Made by a program: the position numbers and the translations under genes | Assembly: GCA_937127125.1 (NCBI GenBank) | Contig: CAKZLO010000035.1 | Span: forward strand, 62,001 to 126,000 | Length of the DNA: 64,000 nucleotides | Source of the DNA: an uncultured Ardenticatenia bacterium | Lineage (GTDB): Bacteria > Chloroflexota > Anaerolineae > 4572-78 > NAK82 | Direction: 5' to 3' | Shown here: one piece after another, positions 44,136-53,344 of the stretch | How the letters are laid out: each line of letters opens with the position of its first letter | Numbering within the stretch: position 1 is the first letter of the stretch | Notes under the pieces: model-generated | Told to the model about the DNA's origin: nothing | Seen by the model: the letters and a program-made list of their open reading frames with translations, nothing else | The model's database searches: none

Positions 44136-45284
44136 CTACTGCAGCTGCCCGAACTCGACTGCTGCGCGGTACATAGCATCTAAATTCTCTTCTGGCACAC
44201 AAGGCGGGAGGTTATTCGCCTCGGTCAACACAAAACGCCCTCCCGCCGTGACCCCACTTTCCAATACTTGGCGCGTGCGCTCACGCACTTGTTGGGGAGT
44301 ACCTTTGAGCAGCAGACCAACCTCTACACCACCACAAATCTCAACATCGGGGCCAACCGCACGACGCAGCCGTGCAAGGTCTATTGGGAAGCCAGTATCA
44401 ATAGAGTCCACATTGCATGCCTCGACAATGATAGGGAAGAAACGCGCTGCGTCGCCGCACAGATGGAAGACGCGTTTGAGTTTGTGCCCCGGATCAAGCG
44501 AGTCATAGAAGTATCGATGATACGGAAGGACACGTTCGCGATACGTAGCAGTGCTAATGGTAACGACACTGTCATCGGCGAGCCATAGCTCGCCATTCAG
44601 TCGCCTGCCCCAATAGGCGAGAAGCGCCCGAACACGGTTGACAGCTGCCTGAGTGATGAAAGCCAGCAACCTGTCGGCATAGTCAGCGTCTTCCACAAGA
44701 TCGGTGAGAAACTCCACCCCACGAAGGTTCAAGGCAACCGTAAGTGCACCGTCCGAAGCAGTTTGCAGATAGGGCAACACTTCCACTGGACGGCCAAAGA
44801 ATTCCATTCCGCGCGCAAGCTCCATCATCTGTTCAGTCAGCTCGATGGCACGCCGAAAGGAAGGGAGCTGAAGAGGCCGTTCGATGTCTATATCGAAGAT
44901 TGCCCACTTGCGATCATCGGTGTAACAGGGTACCGTATCGGGTACCTGACCGGGTTCCAGGCGCAGGGGACAACCAAGTGCCCAAGCTTCATAGGTGTTA
45001 TGCAGAAAGACACTGACTTGCCAACACTCCGGTAAGCCAACCGGCTGGTCACAGTAGTAGTGGTAATAAGTGCGGAGCACATACTGCCAGCGCAGCTGTG
45101 CTATCAACATAGCCTGCGCATTGGTGAACAGGTCGTGATAGGTGAGCCGTTCGCAGTTGAAGCGCGAGTCCAGCATATAAACGCGATCGTTCGTGCGCAA
45201 AGCCACTGGTACTCGCTCAGGCCGGCCGGCATAGTAGAGTTCCCAAACGCGCTGCTTCTCGGGATTCGTGACGGGCCATTCCAT
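44136..45284 (-). CDS. UroD/MtaA-like protein (putative methyltransferase) 1
   Basis: 382 residues of the uroporphyrinogen decarboxylase fold, of the MtaA/CmuA-type methylcobamide methyltransferase branch rather than haem synthesis. Zinc ligands of that branch can be seen: His and Cys in VFHLCGDAARFF and the later Cys in NNLPPCVP. It lacks the UroD active-site pattern. ATG at 45284 overlaps the stop of the SIS-domain gene (TGATG). It ends ten bases from the convergent PIG-L gene. Because sugar genes surround it, a demethylation or C1-transfer step is suspected. Confidence 0.78.
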   Translation of the reverse strand: MEWPVTNPEKQRVWELYYAGRPERVPVALRTNDRVYMLDSRFNCERLTYHDLFTNAQAMLIAQLRWQYVLRTYYHYYCDQPVGLPECWQVSVFLHNTYEAWALGCPLRLEPGQVPDTVPCYTDDRKWAIFDIDIERPLQLPSFRRAIELTEQMMELARGMEFFGRPVEVLPYLQTASDGALTVALNLRGVEFLTDLVEDADYADRLLAFITQAAVNRVRALLAYWGRRLNGELWLADDSVVTISTATYRERVLPYHRYFYDSLDPGHKLKRVFHLCGDAARFFPIIVEACNVDSIDTGFPIDLARLRRAVGPDVEICGGVEVGLLLKGTPQQVRERTRQVLESGVTAGGRFVLTEANNLPPCVPEENLDAMYRAAVEFGQLQ

Positions 45285-46333
45285 CAGAGCGTCTCGGTCA
45301 CTTTGCGCAATCCGCGTGGCTGGTCAGGGTTGCCATGGCGCGCGTAGGATAAGTACATAGCAAGCAGCTGACCTGGCAGTACACATGTGAGGGGAGAGAG
45401 CCACTCAGGCAGCGTATAAGGCAACGACAACGGAGTGTGTGCCATAGCCAACATATCGGGATCGTCGCTGATAGCAAGCACCTCCGCGCCCCGTTCCCGC
45501 AGCATATGGGTCAATTGGCGCAATTCGCCAAGTGGCAAACCACTGGGAGCTACTACGACGACGGGGAAACCTGCTTCGATGACCGCCAGCGGGCCGTGCA
45601 GAAAGTCGGCGCTGCTATATGGCTCGACAATGGTGTAAGTGAGCTCCTTCAGCTTCAAGGCAATTTCAAAGGCGGTGCCATAGTTATAACCACGTCCGAG
45701 CACAACACAGTGACGCATCGCATAATAGCGTCGTGTCACCTGTGTCATATCAGCATGCGCGGAAAGCGTAGCTGCCACTGCTTCCGGAACAGCCCATAAG
45801 CTTTCCCACATAGCTCTGTCGTCTGCCAGACAGCAGCTTAACAGGGCAACTGCGGCCAGTTGTGCCGTATAGGTCTTGGTTGCTGCTACGGCGCGCTCTT
45901 CGCCAGCACCCAGATGGAGCACGAAGTCTCCTCGGCGCGCCAGCTCCGAGTCGACCGCATTGGTAATCACGGCAGTCAAAGCGCCCTGGCGACGCGCTTC
46001 CTCGAGCACGGCCACAATATCAGGGCTCTTGCCGCTCTGGCTGATACCAAGCACCAAGGCATTACCAAGCTCAGGAGGCCTGTGATAGACAGTGAACAGA
46101 CTGGGTGCGGCCAACGCCACTACGTAACGATTGACGGCACCTAGAAGATACTGCGCATAACGCGCAGCATTATCACTGGTGCCGCGCGCAGCAACGAGAA
46201 CATAGTGGATTTGGCGTTGGCGTATAGCAGCAGCCAGCGCTTGCGCAGTGGTTTGTTCACGTTCTAGTAGCTGCATGATCACTTGTGGCTGCTCATGAAT
46301 TTCGCGATAGGTGTATGTTTCTTCCAGCAGCAT
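45284..46333 (-). CDS. SIS-domain sugar-phosphate isomerase/deaminase (NagB-II/GlmS-like)
   Basis: 349 residues with two SIS domains and no glutaminase domain. Motifs: [30 protein letters not shown] (phosphate-binding SQSGxSxD), [42 protein letters not shown] (catalytic Glu and Lys), and the C-terminal [11 protein letters not shown]. This is the architecture of NagB-II-type deaminases and AgaS/FrlB relatives, which convert an amino-sugar phosphate into a ketohexose phosphate and ammonia. Overlaps the following UroD-like gene by one base. Start ATG at 46333. Confidence 0.87.
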   Translation of the reverse strand: MLLEETYTYREIHEQPQVIMQLLEREQTTAQALAAAIRQRQIHYVLVAARGTSDNAARYAQYLLGAVNRYVVALAAPSLFTVYHRPPELGNALVLGISQSGKSPDIVAVLEEARRQGALTAVITNAVDSELARRGDFVLHLGAGEERAVAATKTYTAQLAAVALLSCCLADDRAMWESLWAVPEAVAATLSAHADMTQVTRRYYAMRHCVVLGRGYNYGTAFEIALKLKELTYTIVEPYSSADFLHGPLAVIEAGFPVVVVAPSGLPLGELRQLTHMLRERGAEVLAISDDPDMLAMAHTPLSLPYTLPEWLSPLTCVLPGQLLAMYLSYARHGNPDQPRGLRKVTETL

Positions 46334-46377
46334 AGACTCGCCTCACACGGTCTGATAACACTTCCTGACAAAAGTGC

Positions 46378-47559
46378 TCAGTTGTAGCGACCAATCTCTT
46401 CGGCCAACGGAGTAAGCAGCTCGAGCTTCCAGGGCTCCATACGTGGTGATACCGAACAGGCAGTGCTCAGGATGTAGCCACCTCCTGGTGAACCGATGCG
46501 GATGCGCTCACTGGCGTGCGCGATGACTTGCTCGGTTGTAGTATAGGTGAGCATCTCCACCGCGTTCATATTCCCCTTGATAAAGACACGATCACCAATT
46601 TGGCGTTTGGCATCCACCAGATGAACATTGCCTAAAGGAGGCGGGTCGAGCGTGTCTATCCCCTGTGTACCTGTCTCCACCATCAGATCCAGCCGGTCAC
46701 CAATGCTGCCACACGTGTGGGTGTAAACGATCACTCCCTCTGCTTTGATCGCTTCTGCCACGCGACGTTCATACGGAAGGACAAACTCACGATACATTTG
46801 CCGATTGATAAACGGCCCGCCAGCAAAAGCAGAGGAAATCAGCACAGCGTCCACACCGCGCCGTGCTTGTGCGATAGCCCACGCCACCACCGCTTCCGTC
46901 AACCGGTCAAGCAATGCGTGCGCCTTATCTGGATCCGTCAAAAGGTTGACCAGTGCATTCTCGTAGCCAAACAGTTCCATGAAATGGGTGAACGGCGAAA
47001 ACACCTCACCATGTATCGACACTTGATGACCAGTATGCGCAATCACCATATCGACGGTGCGCAAGAAATAGTCTGGTATCTCAACAAGAGGGCCACGACA
47101 AGTCTTGCCAAATATATAAGGGATATGGTAGACACCCCACGTATAACCGACAAGGTCGTCTAGGACCTCCAGGTGATCTGGATCGAGGGTAGCGAAGTCA
47201 GCTCGTGGTGGTTTGCTGCCATCTGCCATTAGATGATAGGGATTGTCATCAGGGGGAAAAACTGTCACTTCACCGTTGTGCCAAATCAGGCGCTCGCCTT
47301 CAGCTGTCTTGACCACAGAGGCGACTTGGTCAAACAGATTAGGTGGACGCCCGGGCAGATTAATGAGGATGCCATCAAAGCGGTAACGTCGCTGGAGCAT
47401 CACGAGTGCCTCGGCAAAGCCCTCGCTGGTGAACCAGATACGAGAGGGAGGAATACCTGTGTTCAAAAAATAGTGGCCCAGCGCCAACTGACACATCACG
47501 GGTACACGATCAGGAAGCTCATGACGCATAGCTAACGCCATACGGGTGCGAGAATTCAT
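46378..47559 (-). CDS. UroD/MtaA-like protein (putative methyltransferase) 2
   Basis: About 393 residues of the same fold as the gene at 44136 but only distantly similar. The zinc/cobamide-branch ligands are seen: His and Cys in VIVYTHTCGSIGD and the last Cys in ILSTACSVSPR. Other features: MALAMRHELPDRVPV near the N-terminus, HTGHQVSIHGEVFSPFTHF, KGNMNAVEML. It is upstream of the SIS-domain gene (44 bases) in the same minus-strand operon. ATG at 47559 has GAGAGAG; a TTG at 47583 with AGGGGGT is possible. Confidence 0.78.
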   Translation of the reverse strand: MNSRTRMALAMRHELPDRVPVMCQLALGHYFLNTGIPPSRIWFTSEGFAEALVMLQRRYRFDGILINLPGRPPNLFDQVASVVKTAEGERLIWHNGEVTVFPPDDNPYHLMADGSKPPRADFATLDPDHLEVLDDLVGYTWGVYHIPYIFGKTCRGPLVEIPDYFLRTVDMVIAHTGHQVSIHGEVFSPFTHFMELFGYENALVNLLTDPDKAHALLDRLTEAVVAWAIAQARRGVDAVLISSAFAGGPFINRQMYREFVLPYERRVAEAIKAEGVIVYTHTCGSIGDRLDLMVETGTQGIDTLDPPPLGNVHLVDAKRQIGDRVFIKGNMNAVEMLTYTTTEQVIAHASERIRIGSPGGGYILSTACSVSPRMEPWKLELLTPLAEEIGRYN

Positions 47560-47660
47560 AAGCGTCTCTCTCGAGGATTTCAACCTGTACCCCCTTTAAT
47601 TTGGGTTACGGATGATAGGGGGTCAACCTAAACGTTGTTTTTGACCAGCGCATATTATTC

Positions 47661-48920
47661 CTAAGCGCTACGATGGTCAATTTTCCACTTGCCTTCAACC
47701 CACACAGTAACCCACTCAATAGGCTTTTCAACACGGATGAACTGGTAACCCTTCCAAGCTTCAAATGTGAGGCTAACAACCATAAAGCGAGGGTATTCTC
47801 CCAGTGGAGACCGCAATACTTCCGCTCTCTCCGCCTCTGGATAGTATTGCAAGCTGGTGACTCTAAGATCTGAGATCGCACCGGGAGCTGCGCTCAGACC
47901 AAAGTAGGAAAAGTTCCCTCGATCATATTCTCGCAATGCTTCCCCAACCAAGAAATCACGCGGGTTAATGCTTGGGGAAGGTTTTCCTAACATCTCATAG
48001 AAGCCAAGCACGATCTTTTCCGGGTAAGGGGTGTTGAGAATATCGGAGGGCATACCAAACGCGAAGGTGACACGCTGCGAGATCGGCGGTTTGAGCGAGC
48101 TGGGATCAGCAAGGCTCATATAGGTTCCACGCTCCTCGTCCAGCGCATATATCATCTCTACTGCGAGCTGACTGCGTTCCAGATACCGACTAGTAACCGT
48201 GACACGTTTGCTAGTTAGGTCGAGCTTAACGCCCCCATCACCTCGGAACGCACCGATCACTGGATAACGTGGTGGCGTATCCCGGGGTGATTCCCAATCG
48301 AGAGTGTTGCGCGTGTGGCGGAAGATCGTAAGGTCAGTGCGTAAGCCTCCGGCCCAGCCCCAAATCACCAGTTCTTTGGCCGGCCGGTCCGCCAGCTCGC
48401 CCTGAGACACTACATCCAACAGTTCAAGACTAACACTCTCTTCGCCGAGGTAATCTCGATGAGGCGGGATCAGGCGATAGGGAAACAGGACAGGAGGATT
48501 GCCCCGGTCATAGTCATATACTACGCCGGCATAGGGCCTACGTCCGTCGCTCAATTCGAAGCGATAGAAGACTACCCACTCGGGTTCACTATCAGCGTCG
48601 GTGTCCTCATGATATACCTTGACATCCTTCGCATAACGCGGATCGGGCATCAGCGTGCGAAAGTCCACCAGCTCGTGCTTACTCAGCTGCAATGCCAGAT
48701 CGCGCAGAGGTGCATCGATCCTGAACCGCGTGACCTGAATCACCATTAGTCCCAGCACCAGAAATCCGAAGGCTAGAACAAGGGAACCTGCCAGCCATAA
48801 CCCTATTTGCCTGATAATCTGAGGATAGACAGCAACCAGTATCAGAAAAGCGACGGTGATCAATCCCAGCGCTGTCCAGCCAGCATTCTGTTCAACGAGC
48901 TGGATAAGGGCCTCTACCAT
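47661..48920 (-). CDS. Membrane-anchored protein of unknown function
   Basis: About 419 residues. Two hydrophobic helices (about 12-31 and 36-58) at the N-terminus are followed by a large soluble region (about 65-419) rich in beta strands (VVFYRFELSDGRRPYAGVVYDYDRG, VSLELLDVV, LTSKRVTVTSRYL, SLTFEAWKGYQFIRVEKP), ending in WVEGKWKIDH, probably extracytoplasmic. No catalytic motif is seen. ATG at 48920 follows GGGGAG; its own promoter is at 49029-49057. It separates the amino-sugar island from the peptidase/ECF genes. I do not recognise the family. Confidence 0.75.
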   Translation of the reverse strand: MVEALIQLVEQNAGWTALGLITVAFLILVAVYPQIIRQIGLWLAGSLVLAFGFLVLGLMVIQVTRFRIDAPLRDLALQLSKHELVDFRTLMPDPRYAKDVKVYHEDTDADSEPEWVVFYRFELSDGRRPYAGVVYDYDRGNPPVLFPYRLIPPHRDYLGEESVSLELLDVVSQGELADRPAKELVIWGWAGGLRTDLTIFRHTRNTLDWESPRDTPPRYPVIGAFRGDGGVKLDLTSKRVTVTSRYLERSQLAVEMIYALDEERGTYMSLADPSSLKPPISQRVTFAFGMPSDILNTPYPEKIVLGFYEMLGKPSPSINPRDFLVGEALREYDRGNFSYFGLSAAPGAISDLRVTSLQYYPEAERAEVLRSPLGEYPRFMVVSLTFEAWKGYQFIRVEKPIEWVTVWVEGKWKIDHRSA

Positions 48921-49028
48921 AATGTTCTCCCCATCACCGTCGCCCAAGCTAAGGGCGTAGGCCTCTCTCGTGACTAAGCCGGAAGAGACAGCTTAAGGTG
49001 CTGATATTGTCTACTATCCACTAGAAAA

Positions 49029-49057
49029 ATCTTACCATAACAAACATGTGAAGTCAA
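49029..49057 (-). promoter_or_regulatory. Promoter of the membrane-anchored unknown
   Basis: On the minus strand, TTGACT (49052-49057), a 17-base spacer and TAAGAT (49029-49034). The rest of 48921-49209 shows no gene. Confidence 0.55.
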
Positions 49058-49209
49058 TAATGTAGCGGAGCTGCCCACAGTAAGAAGGGTGTTCACATGA
49101 GGTCAGAAAAGCGCTAGAGACATTCGCCCTACATAGCAAATGTTCGACGGATTCTCAAAACATCATGGGCTTTTTGAATCTCGATATTTTTATTAGGGGG
49201 AATGGCAGA

Positions 49210-50199
49210 TTAAACCGCCTGACCAGTCAGGTCACTTACTGCGGGTATTCCGCCCAGCGTGGTCGCCTTGCGCACAGCACGCACCACTGCTTCAGCCAGC
49301 AGCATAGCAGCCAACGCGCCCAGGACATTCACATCACCTGTGACACCGCTCTTGCCCGTCGCCAGAGCGAACACTGTGTCCCCATCCCACATCGTGTGTG
49401 CCGGTCGGATCGCTTGTGCTAACCCATCATGCGCCATCTGGGCCATTTTGTTGGCGCCCTCTTTGGTCAGGATAGCATCAGTAGCCACCACAGCGATGGT
49501 TGTGTTGAGTGTGAAACCGAACGCTGTCCGGCTTAGGTCACCTCCTAGATGGTCGAGAGTGCACACCATGCCACCATGCGAGGGATCACGCGGACCAGCA
49601 ACCAGCGCACCCGTGGCGGGATCGACGACATCTCCAAAGGCATTAACAGCCACTAATGCCCCTACGGTGACTCCGCTGACAATGCGCCGCGCTGTTGTTC
49701 CAAGGCCTCCTTTGACCGCGAAACCGAGACCAAAGAGCTTGCCTACCGTCGCACCTGTTCCCGCACCGATGGAGCCCTCCGTCACCGGGCCGTTTCCCGC
49801 CACCTGACAGGCCGCATAACCTGCCTCGGCATTGGGACGTATGTCTGCACGACCTATGGCCAGATCGAACAACACAGCTGCAGGTACGATGGGCACTACG
49901 CCGACACCTACGTTAAACCCACTCTGACGTTCCTCCAGCCAGCGCATCACCCCAGCGGCAGCGTCTAACCCATATGCACTGCCTCCAGTCAAAACCACCG
50001 CATGGACGTGTTGCACTAGGTTTATCGGGCGCAGCAGATCTGTCTCGCGCGTGCCAGGCGCGGAACCGCGCACGTCCACTCCTGCTATCGCCCCATCACG
50101 ACACAGGACCACCGTGCAACCTGTCACAGCACCCAAGTCGGTATAATGCCCTACCTCGATACCCAATACATCAGTGATAGCGTTATGCAACTGTAGCAC
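49210..50199 (-). CDS. P1-family aminopeptidase (DmpA/NylC-like N-terminal hydrolase)
   Basis: About 329 residues. P1 peptidases self-cleave before a Ser/Thr that becomes the nucleophile. The signature GCTVVLCRDGAIAGVDVRGSAPGTRETDLL and GSAYGLDAAAGVMRWLEE is complete, and LNTTIAVVATDA holds the cleavage site Asn-Thr, as in NylC; DmpA has Gly-Ser. It would release N-terminal amino acids or cleave amides. The frame extends to 50295, overlapping the M20 gene by 11 bases; GTG at 50199 (MLQLHNAITDVLGIEVGH) fits the family start better, although its ribosome site is weak. Confidence 0.85.
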   Translation of the reverse strand: MLQLHNAITDVLGIEVGHYTDLGAVTGCTVVLCRDGAIAGVDVRGSAPGTRETDLLRPINLVQHVHAVVLTGGSAYGLDAAAGVMRWLEERQSGFNVGVGVVPIVPAAVLFDLAIGRADIRPNAEAGYAACQVAGNGPVTEGSIGAGTGATVGKLFGLGFAVKGGLGTTARRIVSGVTVGALVAVNAFGDVVDPATGALVAGPRDPSHGGMVCTLDHLGGDLSRTAFGFTLNTTIAVVATDAILTKEGANKMAQMAHDGLAQAIRPAHTMWDGDTVFALATGKSGVTGDVNVLGALAAMLLAEAVVRAVRKATTLGGIPAVSDLTGQAV

Positions 50200-50284
50200 C
50201 TTTCTAGGACAACTTCCTGCTGTGATCCGTCCATGCCAAGGGTCGAAACAGGTCAGCTCACCATCCGTCCGGCACCTACTGTGC

Positions 50285-51520
50285 CTATGCCACACCCAGG
50301 AAGCGCAGAGCGGCTACCGCATAGAAGCGGGTCGCCTCGACGAGTTCATCAATTCCGATCCACTCGTTGATGTGATGCGGGATATGGATGTCCCCAGGTC
50401 CTACAGTCACGATGGGCACGCCTGCACGCGCGAACAGAATGGTGCCGTCTGTCGTGCCAGGCACACCGCCGTAGACTGGTTCCTTGCCCGTGGTATCCCG
50501 ATAAGCGGAATGCAATATCTGCACGAAGGGATGCTCTCTCTCAATGAAAGTGGCAGGACGCGATTCAATTACTTCCAAGTCGAATTGCAAGCGACCGTCC
50601 TCACCCGCCTTGACAACGTCGAACAAAGCACGAATCTTGGCTTGTAGATCCTCTGGGGTCTGCCCAGGGATAAGACGACAATCCAGCGTAACCCGCGCCT
50701 GACCAGGCATCACATTGTTTTGGGGCTCCCCCACAACAGGCGACTGGACAATTGTAGGGGTAATACTGGGTTGGCCGAGGAACTCGTGGCACCCAACACG
50801 GGCAATTTCCGCCGCCTCCAGCTCGCGCAATTTGGTCAGCAAGGCAGCCAATGGGTAGATAGGATTGACCCCCGTCAGGGGCATAGCACCATGGGCCATA
50901 ACCCCAGTGCAAGTGACACGTGCCCACATCACACCCTTTTGAGCAATGCAAAGATGGTTCTCCTCAGGTTCGCAGATAATGGCAGCATCCACACGCTGTG
51001 CCCAACCACGCTCAACGAAATGCTTGACGCCCAGCATCGTGCCTTCCTCGTCCACTAGGGCACCGATAAGAACATCTCCCTTAAGACGCACCCCGCTGCG
51101 GATAATTGCCTTGGTGGCACACATTGCCGCCACCAACCCGCCCTTCATATCATTTGCGCCGCGCCCATAGATACGCCCGTCTACAATGGCACCCGAGAAC
51201 GGGCCACCATAGCTCCAAGCCGCCGGGTCACCCTCAGTGACAACGTCAGTGTGCCCCTCGAACATCAATGTCTTACGTGGTTCATCCCCGTGCCCCTGTA
51301 AGATGCCAATGACGTTGGGACGGCCTGGAGCGACCACTTCCCAGTGAGTTGTCAGATTCATTTCCTCAAAGCGACTGCGCACCCATGCAGCTGCTTGCTC
51401 CTCGCCTTCGCCTGTGGCCGGACGGTAAACGCTGGGGATGCGAACCAGTTGCTGCGTCCAACGCACTACCTCATCTACATCTATACATTCTAAGACGTGT
51501 TTTTCGATGTCGGTTAGCAT
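50285..51520 (-). CDS. M20-family deacylase/peptidase (ArgE/DapE-like)
   Basis: 411 residues of the zinc-dependent M20 family. Metal and catalytic residues are in FEGHTDVV (His, Asp), GRGANDMKGGLVAAM (Asp), VDEEGTMLGVK (Glu-Glu), IICEPEE and the C-terminal IPHHINEWIGI (His); the dimerisation lid domain (about 190-300) is in between. Family members deacylate N-acyl amino acids or split small peptides, and the substrate cannot be fixed by sequence. Start ATG at 51520. It is upstream of the P1 aminopeptidase gene on the same strand, so a joint peptide or amino acid scavenging role is probable. Confidence 0.87.
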   Translation of the reverse strand: MLTDIEKHVLECIDVDEVVRWTQQLVRIPSVYRPATGEGEEQAAAWVRSRFEEMNLTTHWEVVAPGRPNVIGILQGHGDEPRKTLMFEGHTDVVTEGDPAAWSYGGPFSGAIVDGRIYGRGANDMKGGLVAAMCATKAIIRSGVRLKGDVLIGALVDEEGTMLGVKHFVERGWAQRVDAAIICEPEENHLCIAQKGVMWARVTCTGVMAHGAMPLTGVNPIYPLAALLTKLRELEAAEIARVGCHEFLGQPSITPTIVQSPVVGEPQNNVMPGQARVTLDCRLIPGQTPEDLQAKIRALFDVVKAGEDGRLQFDLEVIESRPATFIEREHPFVQILHSAYRDTTGKEPVYGGVPGTTDGTILFARAGVPIVTVGPGDIHIPHHINEWIGIDELVEATRFYAVAALRFLGVA

Positions 51521-51635
51521 GTGTCCTCCGTGTCCTTAATTAGCTGTCCAACTCGCACTGGATGGGACAACCTGATTTCACCTCAAAGCCGGTAGAAAGA
51601 ATGGTGACGAGCAGCATCTGCCGCACAACGAATCT

Positions 51636-52493
51636 CTAAATGGGGAAAGAATTACGAAACACCAGTATCAACACGCCAAAAACAGCCGTAGATGCAATAA
51701 CAAAATGGTCTAGGCGTGTCATATGAAAGCGCACGATCTTGGTACGTCCACGCCCACCAGTGTAACAGCGCGCGTCCATAGCCAGAATCAAATCTTCAGC
51801 ACGTCGAAACGCATCCACGAAAAGTGGAACAATCAGGGTTACCATTTGCCTAGTGCGTTTCACAAACTGAAAAATGCCCCCCTCACCAAAATCCGCCCCG
51901 CGGGACGCTTGAGCCTTCATGATAATCTCCATCTGTTCGGCAAAAATGGGCACGAAGCGCAGCGCAATTGTCCCGATGAGCGAGATCTCTTGAGCAGGCA
52001 CACGCAATCTTTGGAAAGGTGCCAACATACTTTCGATAGCGTAAGCTATGTTCGTAGTGGTCGTGGTCCCGGTCAGCAAGCTGACCAAGAAAAAGATCTC
52101 AAGGAAGCGCATGAGAGTGACAACCACTAATTGAATGCTTCCGTTCGTAATAGACATCATTCCCCACCGCCAGTAGGTCACCGATTCCATACCGTAGGGA
52201 GGATAGGCATCTCCATAGAAGAAAAGCTGCATTAGCGCAAAGATTATAATCAATGGCAAAGCTGGCTTGATCCCTGACAACATAAACGTGAAGGAGATAC
52301 CGGACAACAATACGAATACAATGCACAGCGATAGCAACAGTACATTTCCGGTGAAGGAGAGGATGAAGCTGTTCACAATGGCTAAGATCAGCAACACGGT
52401 TATCTTGGTACGTGGATCCAGGCGATGCATGATCGAGTCGCCTTGGAAATATTGCCCGATGGTAACGTTTCTCAGGAATTCAAAATTTTCCAT
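51636..52493 (-). CDS. ecfT: Energy-coupling factor transporter transmembrane protein EcfT
   Basis: 285 residues with five to six membrane helices (about 28-48, 50-72, 75-95, 115-140, 250-275). The T-component motifs that couple to the ATPases are visible: LMRFLEIFFLV, and MKAQASRGADF followed by RAEDLILAMDARCY, forms of the AxxARG helices. It links the ATPases to a substrate-binding S component to import a vitamin or metal. ATG at 52493 follows GAGGAGG and overlaps the upstream ecfA gene by 22 bases. No S component is in the window. Confidence 0.92.
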   Translation of the reverse strand: MENFEFLRNVTIGQYFQGDSIMHRLDPRTKITVLLILAIVNSFILSFTGNVLLLSLCIVFVLLSGISFTFMLSGIKPALPLIIIFALMQLFFYGDAYPPYGMESVTYWRWGMMSITNGSIQLVVVTLMRFLEIFFLVSLLTGTTTTTNIAYAIESMLAPFQRLRVPAQEISLIGTIALRFVPIFAEQMEIIMKAQASRGADFGEGGIFQFVKRTRQMVTLIVPLFVDAFRRAEDLILAMDARCYTGGRGRTKIVRFHMTRLDHFVIASTAVFGVLILVFRNSFPI

Positions 52494-53344
52494 ATATCCT
52501 CCTCTGCTTCAGCGACTGTCAACGGCACACGCGGCATCGGAATCCCATCTTGGGAAAGTCGACGTGCCACAGCACTAACGTGGGGCACATCCAGACCGTA
52601 CCGACGCAGCTCCTCCGGCTGGGCAAATATCTCGCGCGCGGTGCCATGCATCACAGTGCGCCCGTCGTCTATAACGTAAATGCGATCTGCAATACTAGCC
52701 ACCTCTTCCATGTTAGAAGACACAAACACCAACGTGACACCGTGCTCACGGTTAAGATTGAGCACGCGGTCCAGCAGCTCTTTGCGACCACGCGGGTCGA
52801 TGCCCGTGGTGGATTCGTCAAGAATTAACACCTTAGGCTGCAAAGCCAAGATGCCCGCAATGGCTACTTTACGCATCTCCCCACCGCTCAACGAGAAGGT
52901 GAAACGATCCTTGAAGCTCTCGAAGTCGAGCCCAACCATTTCCATAGCCCAACGCACACGCTCGCGTCGCACTTCTGGTGGCAAGCCCATCTTCTTCGGG
53001 CCAAAGGCGATGTCGTCCCCCACCAATCGCTCAAACAATTGTTGTTCTGGATGCTGAAAAACTAATCCCACCTTTTGGCGAATGGCACGCACATCTAAGG
53101 CGGGGTCAGCCATGTCGTTTCCATCCACAATTACCCGACCTCGCTCGCGATTGCGAATGAGGCCATTAAAGTGTTGAACGATGGTGCTTTTTCCAGCGCC
53201 AGTGCGTCCAATGATGCCCACCACCTCGCCTTCATATATTTCCATTGTAACGCCCTTGAGCGCTTTGACCTCCAACGGTGTGCCGCTCAGGTATGTATGA
53301 TGTAGGTCATTCAGCTGTATAATGACGCGCCCACGAGTATTCAC
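52472..53344 (-). CDS. ecfA2: Energy-coupling factor ATPase (second EcfA)
   Basis: 290 residues of an ABC ATPase. Walker A GRTGAGKSTIVQH, signature TFSLSGGEMRKVAIAG, Walker B LILDESTTGIDPRG. The LxGxxH-type H-loop (VTLVFVSSNMEEVA) has Ser-Asn instead of the usual His, which is rare and might lower its ATPase role. In ECF transporters the two ATPases differ, and this one is the likely EcfA2-type. The gene overlaps both neighbours (38 bases with the preceding ATPase gene and 22 with ecfT). Confidence 0.92.
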   Translation of the reverse strand: MNTRGRVIIQLNDLHHTYLSGTPLEVKALKGVTMEIYEGEVVGIIGRTGAGKSTIVQHFNGLIRNRERGRVIVDGNDMADPALDVRAIRQKVGLVFQHPEQQLFERLVGDDIAFGPKKMGLPPEVRRERVRWAMEMVGLDFESFKDRFTFSLSGGEMRKVAIAGILALQPKVLILDESTTGIDPRGRKELLDRVLNLNREHGVTLVFVSSNMEEVASIADRIYVIDDGRTVMHGTAREIFAQPEELRRYGLDVPHVSAVARRLSQDGIPMPRVPLTVAEAEEDIWKILNS

